Notes under the pieces: model-generated
The model's input: only the letters and a program-made list of their open reading frames with translations
The model's database searches: none
What the model was told of the DNA's origin: nothing
Program-made: the position numbers and the translations under genes
Assembly: GCA_947177675.1 (NCBI GenBank)
Contig: CAMWVK010000079.1
Location: forward strand, 1-6,971
Origin: an uncultured Mucispirillum sp.
GTDB lineage: Bacteria; Chrysiogenota; Deferribacteres; Deferribacterales; Mucispirillaceae
Reading direction: 5' to 3'
DNA length: 6,971 bases
In this document: positions 1 to 6,330 of the stretch, piece by piece
Numbering within the stretch: the stretch's first letter is position 1
Layout of the letters: every line of letters starts with the position of its first letter

Positions 1-137
1 TAATCTTTTTTGTTTATACTGTGTTGTTTTAAAATCTTACTTCGGTCATTTACTGTTCTGTAAACTCCCTTGTAAGATTTTAAATACGCCTTATCTAAAC
101 AAAAAATCTTGCAGTCTTTTATGGCATAATCTTTTTT
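1..137. repeat. 11-base direct repeat flanking the inverted repeat
   Basis: TAATCTTTTTT occurs at 1-11 and again exactly at 127-137, on either side of the hairpin-forming segment. The core AATCTT also recurs at 33-38 and 105-110, with its complement AAGATT at 74-79. The pair could be a target-site duplication or part of a small repeat family. The left copy touches the window edge and overlaps the outer arm of the inverted repeat by six T, which weakens the target-duplication reading. Confidence 0.4.
6..106. repeat. Long nested inverted repeat in the leader region
   Basis: The sequence shows two pairs of perfect arms sharing one centre near base 56. The outer arms are TTTTTTGTTTA (6-16) and TAAACAAAAAA (96-106), 11 bp. 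The inner arms are TTTAAAATCTTAC (28-40) and GTAAGATTTTAAA (72-84), 13 bp. The unpaired stretches between arms are 11 nt on each side. A third short pair, TTTAC (49-53) with GTAAA (60-64), could close the apex. The arms are A+T-rich, so some pairing is expected by chance, but the shared centre and equal 11-nt internal loops are not typical of random sequence. It could be the transcript end of a gene left of the window, a small non-autonomous mobile element, or a structured RNA. No protein is encoded in it. Confidence 0.6.
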
Positions 138-197
138 CTAATACTTCATTATATATTTTGTTCGTTAAGAGAAATTTATTCATATTAAAATTATTAT

Positions 198-226
198 TTG
201 AAGAAAAATTATATATATGATATAGT
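198..226 (+). promoter_or_regulatory. Predicted sigma70-type promoter of the pyrG operon
   Basis: TTGAAG (198-203, 4 of 6 matches to TTGACA) and TATAGT (221-226, 5 of 6 to TATAAT) are separated by exactly 17 bases. Transcription would begin near 232-234, giving a leader of about 34 nt before the pyrG start. This leader has no hairpin followed by a U-run and no obvious C-run near the start, so the CTP-sensing attenuation known for pyrG in Bacillus is not apparent. The A+T-rich background makes chance -10 matches common; the spacing and position raise confidence. Confidence 0.55.
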
Positions 227-250
227 AACTGAATAATTGTAAATTTAAAC

Positions 251-255
251 GAGGA
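251..255 (+). promoter_or_regulatory. Ribosome binding site of pyrG
   Basis: GAGGA lies 11 bases before the ATG at 267. The spacing is slightly long, but no other start codon is nearby and the protein begins with the MTKWIFVTGG block expected at a CTP synthase N-terminus, which fixes the start. Confidence 0.6.
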
Positions 256-266
256 ACCAATCATTT

Positions 267-1841
267 ATGACTAAGTGGATATTTGTTACAGGTGGTGTTG
301 CCAGCTCATTAGGTAAGGGAGTATCTGGTGCCAGTGTTGGAAAACTACTGCAGCTTAACGGGTTTAGTGCTGCTATGGCTAAATTTGACCCATATTTTAA
401 TGTAGATCCAGGCACAATGAACCCTTACCAGCATGGAGAAGTATATGTTGCTTCAGACGGTGCTGAAACTGACTTAGACTTAGGCTATTATGAACGCTTT
501 CTAGGTATGAAGACTACTAAAGATAATACTAATACATCAGGGGATATATATAAAACAGTAATAGAAAGAGAAATTAAGGGGCAGTATAATGGTAATACTG
601 TTCAGGTTATTCCTCATATTACTGATGAAATAAAAAACCGCATTAATAAGTTTGATGGCAAAGTAGATGTTGCATTAATTGAAATTGGCGGCACAGTTGG
701 CGATATTGAAGGGCTGCCATTTTTAGAAGCCATAAGACAGTTTAGTTTAGAAAAAGGAAAAGGGAATGTGGTGCATATCCATTTAACTCTTGTTCCTTTT
801 ATTGGTGCTGCTATGGAGCTTAAAACAAAACCAACTCAGCATTCTGTTGCAAAACTTAGGGAATCAGGGATTATGCCTGATATTATTATATGCCGCACAG
901 AGAAACATTTAGATGATGATGTTAAGAAAAAAATAGCCCTTTTCTGTAATGTTAGAAAAGAAGCAGTTATGGAAGCTGCAGACTGCCCATCAATTTATCA
1001 AATACCAGAAGCATTTTATAAACAGGGAGTAGATAAGCTTGTTATGAAAATGCTTAACCTGACCCCTAAAAAAGAGTTTGATACGGCATGGTTTAATATA
1101 GTTAAAAAAGAATTAAATAAAACTACACGCATAGCTGTTATAGGCAAATATACAGGTATGAAAGATGCTTATAAATCTATTGCAGAGTCATTATACCTTG
1201 CAGGGCTTCATCAGGGAGTAAAAGTAGAAGATGTATATTTTGAAGCAGAAGATACTGATTTAATTGATAAAATAAAAGGTTTTGATGGTATCCTTATCCC
1301 TGGTGGCTATGGATATAGAGGTGTAGAAGGTAAAATTTCTGCTGTTACTTATGCAAGAGAAAATAATATACCATTTTTTGGAATATGTTTAGGTATGCAG
1401 TGTGCTGTAATAGAAGCTGCAAGAAATTTAGCAGGTATAAAAGATGCTACATCAGGTGAATTTGATAACAATGCTAAAGAGCAGGTTATCGCAATGCTTA
1501 ATGAACAGAGAACAATTGCAAATATTGGCGGCACTCAGCGTGTTGGTGAATACAGTGCAAAAGTTAAAAAAGATACTCATGCTTATAAATATTATGGCAA
1601 AGAAGATATAGTAGAAAGACACAGACACAGATATGAATTTAATCCAGAATATATAGAAAGGCTTGAAAAAGCTGGTCTTAAAATATCAGCTTTTTATGAT
1701 AAGCTGCCAGAGATAGTTGAAATAGAAAGCCATCCATTTTTTATAGGATGCCAGTTTCATCCAGAGTTTGCATCAAATGTTGATAAACCACACCCTGTTT
1801 TTGCAGGCTTTGTGGCAGCATGTGTTGAAAATCACAAGTAA
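267..1841 (+). CDS. pyrG: CTP synthase (glutamine-hydrolysing)
   Basis: Catalyses the ATP-dependent amination of UTP to CTP in the cytosol using ammonia from glutamine; it is the last step of de novo pyrimidine nucleotide synthesis. The N-terminal synthetase domain (about 1-265) has the P-loop GGVASSLGKG (9-18), the block FDPYFNVDPGTM (40-51), QHGE (55-58), the Mg ligands D71 and E139 (in EIGGTVGD), and the UTP-site KTKPTQ (186-191). The C-terminal class I glutaminase domain (about 288-520) has GGYGYRG (346-352), the nucleophile C374 in GICLGMQ, RHRHRYEFN, and the H498/E500 dyad in HPEF. All key residues are present. The length of 524 aa is close to the usual 530-550. It is the first gene of a tight operon and is followed 21 bases later by glmS. 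Identification is essentially certain. Confidence 0.98.
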   Translation: MTKWIFVTGGVASSLGKGVSGASVGKLLQLNGFSAAMAKFDPYFNVDPGTMNPYQHGEVYVASDGAETDLDLGYYERFLGMKTTKDNTNTSGDIYKTVIEREIKGQYNGNTVQVIPHITDEIKNRINKFDGKVDVALIEIGGTVGDIEGLPFLEAIRQFSLEKGKGNVVHIHLTLVPFIGAAMELKTKPTQHSVAKLRESGIMPDIIICRTEKHLDDDVKKKIALFCNVRKEAVMEAADCPSIYQIPEAFYKQGVDKLVMKMLNLTPKKEFDTAWFNIVKKELNKTTRIAVIGKYTGMKDAYKSIAESLYLAGLHQGVKVEDVYFEAEDTDLIDKIKGFDGILIPGGYGYRGVEGKISAVTYARENNIPFFGICLGMQCAVIEAARNLAGIKDATSGEFDNNAKEQVIAMLNEQRTIANIGGTQRVGEYSAKVKKDTHAYKYYGKEDIVERHRHRYEFNPEYIERLEKAGLKISAFYDKLPEIVEIESHPFFIGCQFHPEFASNVDKPHPVFAGFVAACVENHK

Positions 1842-1848
1842 TATATAT

Positions 1849-1852
1849 GGAG
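1849..1852 (+). promoter_or_regulatory. Ribosome binding site of glmS
   Basis: GGAG lies 10 bases before the ATG at 1863. The protein must begin MCGIVG because the cysteine becomes the N-terminal nucleophile, so the start is certain. The 21-base gap to pyrG has no room for a glmS ribozyme, so regulation by that riboswitch is excluded here. Confidence 0.65.
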
Positions 1853-1862
1853 ATTATAGATT

Positions 1863-3701
1863 ATGTGCGGAATAGTTGGCTATACAGGTAAAAAAGAAAG
1901 TTCAGCCGTATTAATATCAGGCTTAAAAGCATTAGAATACAGGGGATATGATTCAGCAGGATTGGCAGTTGAAGAAAAAAATGGTATAAAAATAGTTAAA
2001 TCAGTAGGCAAGGTGGCAGTGTTAGAAAGTGAAGCATCAAAGAGCACTTTGCAGGGCACAACAGGTATTGCTCATACAAGGTGGGCAACACATGGCAAGC
2101 CTACTACACTTAATTCCCATCCCCATACAGACTGCACAGGTGATATTGCAGTAGTGCATAACGGCATTATAGAAAATTATCAGTCATTAAAAGGTGAATT
2201 AATAAAGCAGGGACATACATTTAAATCAGAAACAGATACAGAAGTTATTGCTCATATGTTAGAAGAAGAATTAAAAACAGTTGATAGTGATTATGAAGAA
2301 AGATTTTTGCAGGCAGCAGCAGAAGTATCTAAAAAGTTAGAAGGCAGCTATGCAATAGGTATTTTATGGAAAAAAGCACCGGGTATGATAATAGGCAGCC
2401 GAGTAAAAAGTCCACTTGTATGCGGAGCAGGATATAATGAAAATTTTTTAGGCTCAGATGTATCAGCATTTAATCAGTGGACAAGAAATGCTGTATATAT
2501 AGATGATTATGATATAGCAGTATTAAAAGAAAATGAAATAAAAATATATGATAATAACCTGCATGAAAAATATTACAATATAATAGAATTAGAGCAGGAA
2601 ACAGAAAAAACTGGTAAAAACGGCTATGAGCATTATATGCTTAAAGAAATTAATGAACAGCCAGTAACTGTCAGAAGCACAATAGAAGCAGTGCTGCATG
2701 ATATAAATACTGCTTTTGGTATTACAAAAGATGAGCTTAAAAATATAAGAAATATTTTAATGATAGGCTGCGGCACAGCATACCATGCTACAATGGTAGC
2801 AAAATACTGGATAGAAGAATTCTGTAATATTCCGTGTCAGGCAGAATATGCTTCAGAATATAAATATAGAAAAGCAGCAATGCCAGATGAAACATTAGCA
2901 ATATTTGTAAGCCAGAGCGGAGAAACTGCTGATACAGTATCAGCTTTAGAAAAAGCACAAGCTGCAGGCTTTAAAACAGTTTCAATATGTAATGTGTTTG
3001 GCTCAACTCTTGCAAGAATGAGTGACCATACTTTTTACACAAAATGCGGTTCAGAAATAAGTGTAGCATCAACTAAAGCATTTACTGCACAGCTTGCAGC
3101 ATTATTTTCTTTATCTGTATTAATAGCAGATGCAGCAGGCAGTATTAATGAGCAGAAAAAAAATAAACTTCTTAATGAACTTGCAAAACTGCCAGTGGCA
3201 GTAGAGGCAGCAGTTGCAGCAGATGCCCATATATTAAAACTGGCAGAAAAATATTATCAGCAGAAAACATTTGTGTTTTTAGGCAGAAATGTAAACTATC
3301 CTATTGCATTAGAAGGTGCATTAAAGTTGAAAGAAATTACATATCTGCAGGCAGAAGGTTTCCCAGCGGGAGAAATTAAACACGGACCTATTGCATTAAT
3401 TAATACAGAAATGCCAGTTATCAGTATTATGCCAGCTGACTGCTTATATGATAAAATGGTAAATGCCTGCGAAGAAGTAATGGCTCGTGGAGCAAAAGCA
3501 CTGGCAGTAACTGATGAAAAAGGCTTTAAACTGCTTGAAAACAGGGTGGAAGATGTGATTGTGCTTCCTAATATAGAAGAATATTTATTCCCATTTTTAT
3601 CAGTGATAGCATTGCAGCTTTTTGCATACCACATAGCAAAGCTTAATAACAAAGAAATAGACCAGCCAAGAAATTTAGCAAAAAGTGTTACTGTGGAATA
3701 G
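1863..3701 (+). CDS. glmS: Glutamine--fructose-6-phosphate aminotransferase (isomerizing)
   Basis: Makes glucosamine-6-phosphate from fructose-6-phosphate and glutamine in the cytosol; this is the first committed step to UDP-GlcNAc for peptidoglycan and lipopolysaccharide. The class II glutaminase domain (1 to about 240) has the nucleophile C2, exposed when Met1 is removed, then YRGYDSAG, RWATHG (73-78), the oxyanion residues N100-G101 in HNGIIENY, and D125 in SETDTEV. The first SIS domain (about 290-430) has GCGTAYHA (302-309), SQSGETADT (350-358) and SVASTKAFTAQ. The second (about 460-595) has FLGRNVNYPIALEGALKLKE (472-491) and AGEIKHGP with H507. The C-tail contains DQPRNLAKSVTVE. At 612 aa the length is normal (about 610) and no catalytic residue is missing. 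It lies between pyrG and the TIM-barrel gene in one operon. Confidence 0.98.
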   Translation: MCGIVGYTGKKESSAVLISGLKALEYRGYDSAGLAVEEKNGIKIVKSVGKVAVLESEASKSTLQGTTGIAHTRWATHGKPTTLNSHPHTDCTGDIAVVHNGIIENYQSLKGELIKQGHTFKSETDTEVIAHMLEEELKTVDSDYEERFLQAAAEVSKKLEGSYAIGILWKKAPGMIIGSRVKSPLVCGAGYNENFLGSDVSAFNQWTRNAVYIDDYDIAVLKENEIKIYDNNLHEKYYNIIELEQETEKTGKNGYEHYMLKEINEQPVTVRSTIEAVLHDINTAFGITKDELKNIRNILMIGCGTAYHATMVAKYWIEEFCNIPCQAEYASEYKYRKAAMPDETLAIFVSQSGETADTVSALEKAQAAGFKTVSICNVFGSTLARMSDHTFYTKCGSEISVASTKAFTAQLAALFSLSVLIADAAGSINEQKKNKLLNELAKLPVAVEAAVAADAHILKLAEKYYQQKTFVFLGRNVNYPIALEGALKLKEITYLQAEGFPAGEIKHGPIALINTEMPVISIMPADCLYDKMVNACEEVMARGAKALAVTDEKGFKLLENRVEDVIVLPNIEEYLFPFLSVIALQLFAYHIAKLNNKEIDQPRNLAKSVTVE

Positions 3702-3703
3702 TT

Positions 3704-4486
3704 ATGTATAAATTTGGCTTAAAACTCTGGTCTGTAAATAAAAATTATATGGATACTGCAAAAAAACTATATGATGAAAATATTTATGACTATATAGAGC
3801 TTTATGCTGTTCCAGCATCTCTTGATGAGTATGCACCTGCATGGAAATCACTAAATATTCCTTATATTATCCATGCTCCCCATTTTATGCATGGCATTAA
3901 CTTTTCTTTTAAAGAAAAGTTAAATGATAATATGAAGCTTGCCTGTGAAGCATTAAAATATGCAGATTATCTTAATGCTGATAAAGTCATATTTCATTCG
4001 GGTATAAAAGGGGATTATAGAGAGACTGCCCGCCAGATTAAAATGATTAGCGATGAAAGAATATTAATAGAAAATAAGCCCTATCGTGTAGCAGTAGAAA
4101 CAGACACTCTTTCATTAAATGATATTTGTGCTGGCTATAATCCTGAGCAGATAAAGTATATTATGCAGGAAAGCGGGTCAGGCTTATGTTTGGATATTGG
4201 TCATGGAATATGTGCAGCAAACAGTTTAAATATTGATTTCGTATCTTTTTTAAAAGAGTTTATAAGTCTAAATCCATATATGTTTCATATTAGTGATGGT
4301 GAAGTAAAAGGCACAATAGATAAGCATTATAATATAGGCAAAGGCACTTTTGATTTTAATATGATTTTTTCACTTATTCCAGAAAATGCAGTTATTTCTG
4401 TAGAAACAGAAAAAGCATCAAAAGATAATCTTGATGATTTTATATACGATATGAAGCTGCTTCGCAGCTACTGCAAGTTAAAATAA
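3704..4486 (+). CDS. TIM-barrel metalloprotein, endonuclease IV / sugar-phosphate isomerase superfamily
   Basis: A 260-aa cytosolic protein with no signal peptide or membrane segment. It fits the AP-endonuclease family 2 / xylose isomerase-like TIM barrel. Visible metal-site motifs in order are HAPH (57-60), FHSG (H98), IENKP (E123), CLDIGH (D164, H167), HISDG (H195), DKHYNIGKG (D206, H208) and VETEK (E234). These match, in order and roughly in spacing, the nine zinc ligands of endonuclease IV, including the DxH and GKG pattern. The family includes AP endonucleases, sugar epimerases and isomerases, and proteins of unknown role. It is somewhat shorter than typical Nfo (about 280 aa). Its ATG lies two bases after the glmS stop, so translation is probably coupled; there is no strong separate ribosome site. 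The link to glmS could hint at amino-sugar metabolism, but substrate is unknown and I assign no symbol. Confidence 0.8.
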   Translation: MYKFGLKLWSVNKNYMDTAKKLYDENIYDYIELYAVPASLDEYAPAWKSLNIPYIIHAPHFMHGINFSFKEKLNDNMKLACEALKYADYLNADKVIFHSGIKGDYRETARQIKMISDERILIENKPYRVAVETDTLSLNDICAGYNPEQIKYIMQESGSGLCLDIGHGICAANSLNIDFVSFLKEFISLNPYMFHISDGEVKGTIDKHYNIGKGTFDFNMIFSLIPENAVISVETEKASKDNLDDFIYDMKLLRSYCKLK

Positions 4487-4638
4487 TGAACTGTATTACC
4501 CTTATTTTTTGTAATGAATTTAAACAACTTGCATTTTTTAGTATATGTTTCTGCAAAATAGCTTTTTTATAAATAATATCAAATAATTATAACTATCATT
4601 TTCTAAAAAAACTGGGGTATCACTAGAATAATTAATTA

Positions 4639-4667
4639 TTGCATACACATATTATATAGTATATAAT
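4639..4667 (+). promoter_or_regulatory. Predicted sigma70-type promoter of the Fe-S/BI-1 operon
   Basis: A perfect TATAAT (4662-4667) lies 17 bases after TTGCAT (4639-4644), a weak -35 that matches TTGACA only in its TTG. Transcription would start near 4674, leaving a leader of about 55 nt. The position in the only sizeable gap before gene 4 supports it. Chance TATAAT matches are frequent in such A+T-rich DNA. Confidence 0.5.
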
Positions 4668-4682
4668 CAAACCTAATATTAT

Positions 4683-4696
4683 TTTAAATATTTAAA
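4683..4696. repeat. 14-base perfect palindrome in the predicted leader
   Basis: TTTAAATATTTAAA is its own reverse complement and starts about 10 bases downstream of the predicted transcription start. It could be an operator for a dimeric repressor. It contains only A and T, so it may be a by-product of base composition. Confidence 0.25.
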
Positions 4697-4719
4697 TTAA
4701 TAATCATATATTCAACTAC

Positions 4720-4724
4720 GAGGG
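4720..4724 (+). promoter_or_regulatory. Ribosome binding site of the [2Fe-2S] protein gene
   Basis: GAGGG lies only four bases before the ATG at 4729, tighter than usual. The next in-frame ATG is codon 53, inside the ferredoxin domain, so the start at 4729 is still the best choice: it keeps the whole beta-strand that precedes the cluster loop. Confidence 0.5.
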
Positions 4725-4728
4725 TAAG

Positions 4729-6312
4729 ATGTTTTTTTCTAAAAAAAGTTATACTGTAAGCATACCATGCAGGAATGTTACTTTAGAAGCAAAATCAGGC
4801 ACAAATCTGTATAAACTTCTGATTGATGAAAACCTTATAAACCCTACATTATGCAATGGTGCAGGTCAGTGCGGCAAATGTAAAATGCGATATATCAGTC
4901 CAAACCCGCCAAAACCTGTCTATAAAGAAACACTTATACTTGCAAAAGTTAATATTGATGCAGGTTACCGCCTTGCATGTCAGCAGGTAATAAAACAAAG
5001 TATTGAAATAGATATAAGTGAAATATCATCATCTGCTAAATTCTTTAATGCTGCAAATAAACCAGAAATAAAAAAAGATGATGCAGAAAAAAATATACAG
5101 AATACAGCAGAAGAATATCCAGCTTTTCAAGAAGAAATAGATGAAACTGTATCTATTAATGATTTTACACCAGAGCAAAGTCATAAAAGCTCTTTTGATA
5201 TAAGAAAAGAAGAAGGTCCAACTGATGGGATACTGCTTATTCAGCAAAGAAGTGGTATTAGATATTACTGCTATTCTGCTGCAATTGATAATATAGTATC
5301 TGAAGGCACTCATCCATATAATGAACCATTAAGGGATATTATAGATAATGATATGCTGCCAGATTTTTTATATTCTGAGCTTAAAATAAGGGATATAGAA
5401 AGGGTTATGGTGCTAATTGAAGGAAATGACAGCTATGGGGCTGAAACAAAAATGGATATGTTTAGGTATCTTAATTTTGAAATAGGCACTCAGCAGTATG
5501 AAATGATTATGCCTCGCGGCAGCAAAAGCTATGATATTACACACTTTTTCAGGCTTTTAAATGCAGATAAGGCTAACCAGTTAATATTTTCTCTTGATAT
5601 GCTTAACCGCTGTCATTATGCAACACCAAAACTTTTTACTGATATGCACTTTCCATTTTTAAGTAATAATAATCTTGTGGCAGTAAAACCACGGGGATTA
5701 AACCCAATTACTTCTTTTAATGATAAATTAGAGCCAGCTTCTACCGAAAGTAAAGAAAAAGATATTGACGGCATTACATTAACAGCACTTTTGCAGTTTG
5801 TAAAGTTAATGCTTAAAAATGGTATTATTAATAATAAATTTCAGCTTCGTCCTAGAAATGAGCTTGCAAAACAAAATGTGCCGCTTGGTATATCTGTCCG
5901 AGTTTATGGACAGGAAAAACCAGAAGGATATTATATATATAGAGACAGGTTTGCTGAAATTATTATTACTCAAAGTGAGCTTAATGAGCTTTACCAAATC
6001 AGGTCATATATTCGCTCAGTAATAGATTACACAAGAGACTGTATAGGAGTAGTAGACGGGCTTATTTTTTATACTACTCAAACTCATGATGATTTAATAA
6101 ATTTAATGATTGATTTAGAATTTATACCAAAAGAGTTTGCAAATAAAGTAATATACCGCCCAGGGGAAGCCACTGTGCAGGCAATTAAATTATTTAAGGA
6201 AAAAGATGTTCCTACATTTTTACAGCTGCACTTTAATAATTTTAAAAGAATAGATTTACTTGATGATGCAGACTTTCAAAAATCTGCTGTTTCAAATTTT
6301 TTGGAAATATAA
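4729..6312 (+). CDS. [2Fe-2S] protein with a degenerate RACo-like (ASKHA) C-terminal region
   Basis: A 527-aa soluble protein. Residues 7-97 form a plant-type [2Fe-2S] ferredoxin domain with cluster cysteines C42, C48, C51 (CNGAGQCGKC) and C84 (RLAC), all present. An acidic, low-complexity linker spans about 98-163. The rest (164-527) has no family I recognise with certainty. By eye its order follows the RACo / DUF4445 activators of corrinoid proteins: GILLIQQRSG (168-177) sits where the first phosphate loop GxAxDIGTTT would be, LIFSLDMLNR (285-294) where LLIDIGTNGE would be, GITLTALLQF (348-357) at GICGSGLID, IITQSELNEL (412-421) at the TQxDIxxLQ helix, and FIPKEFANKVIYRPGEATVQA (465 on) at the GLIP...GNAALxGA end. 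The glycine and acidic nucleotide-binding residues are missing. Role is unknown; an electron carrier or redox-responsive scaffold is possible. It leads a two-gene operon with a BI-1-like membrane protein. Confidence 0.7.
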   Translation: MFFSKKSYTVSIPCRNVTLEAKSGTNLYKLLIDENLINPTLCNGAGQCGKCKMRYISPNPPKPVYKETLILAKVNIDAGYRLACQQVIKQSIEIDISEISSSAKFFNAANKPEIKKDDAEKNIQNTAEEYPAFQEEIDETVSINDFTPEQSHKSSFDIRKEEGPTDGILLIQQRSGIRYYCYSAAIDNIVSEGTHPYNEPLRDIIDNDMLPDFLYSELKIRDIERVMVLIEGNDSYGAETKMDMFRYLNFEIGTQQYEMIMPRGSKSYDITHFFRLLNADKANQLIFSLDMLNRCHYATPKLFTDMHFPFLSNNNLVAVKPRGLNPITSFNDKLEPASTESKEKDIDGITLTALLQFVKLMLKNGIINNKFQLRPRNELAKQNVPLGISVRVYGQEKPEGYYIYRDRFAEIIITQSELNELYQIRSYIRSVIDYTRDCIGVVDGLIFYTTQTHDDLINLMIDLEFIPKEFANKVIYRPGEATVQAIKLFKEKDVPTFLQLHFNNFKRIDLLDDADFQKSAVSNFLEI

Positions 6313-6317
6313 AGAAA

Positions 6318-6323
6318 AAGGAG
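6318..6323 (+). promoter_or_regulatory. Strong ribosome binding site of the BI-1-like gene
   Basis: AAGGAG ends seven bases before the ATG at 6331. It is the best Shine-Dalgarno sequence in the window and fixes the start of the final gene, implying efficient independent initiation despite the 18-base gap to the gene before it. Confidence 0.8.
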
Positions 6324-6330
6324 TTTATTA

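Larger units (their letters stand above)
4487..4728. other. Non-coding gap between the two operons
   Basis: This 242-base stretch is very A+T-rich and codes for nothing convincing. It contains a predicted promoter and leader for the downstream operon. I find no good terminator for the upstream operon: the best candidate is TTGCA (4529-4533) pairing with TGCAA (4552-4556) across an 18-nt loop, with a T6 run at 4563-4568, which is a weak stem. Read-through or factor-dependent termination is possible. Confidence 0.6.

Noticed and set aside
31..81. Two-repeat CRISPR-like arrangement (AAAATCTTAC ... GTAAGATTTT)
   Set aside because: The two copies are inverted rather than direct, are only 10-13 bases long and have no further units; a hairpin explains them better.
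1349..1534. Minus-strand open frame of 61 codons inside pyrG
   Set aside because: It lies wholly opposite the well-supported glutaminase domain of CTP synthase, has no recognisable motifs and is a shadow of that gene.
1842..1862. Possible glmS ribozyme upstream of glmS
   Set aside because: The gap to pyrG is only 21 bases, far too short for the ribozyme, and the end of pyrG is fully explained as conserved coding sequence.
3296..3652. Minus-strand open frame of 118 codons inside glmS
   Set aside because: It lies opposite the conserved second SIS domain of GlmS, and its serine-rich sequence matches no family I know; it is a by-product of the coding strand.
4455..4469. Small hairpin AGCTGC-TTC-GCAGCT near the end of the TIM-barrel gene
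   Set aside because: It lies within the coding sequence before the stop and is not followed by a T-run, so it is not an intrinsic terminator.
4486..4572. 28-codon, Cys-containing open frame starting in a TAATG overlap with the TIM-barrel stop
   Set aside because: The stop-start overlap is tempting, but there is no Shine-Dalgarno sequence, the composition is what A+T-rich non-coding DNA would give, and nothing supports translation.
5029..5313. Minus-strand open frame of 94 codons rich in Phe, Ile and Tyr
   Set aside because: It lies opposite the Lys- and Glu-rich linker of gene 4; AAA and GAA codons read backwards give Phe-rich pseudo-membrane sequence.
5806..6022. Overlapping short open frames on both strands (5806-5997 minus, 5819-6022 plus)
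   Set aside because: Both lie inside gene 4 in other frames, with no ribosome site or motif; the continuous gene 4 frame explains the region.
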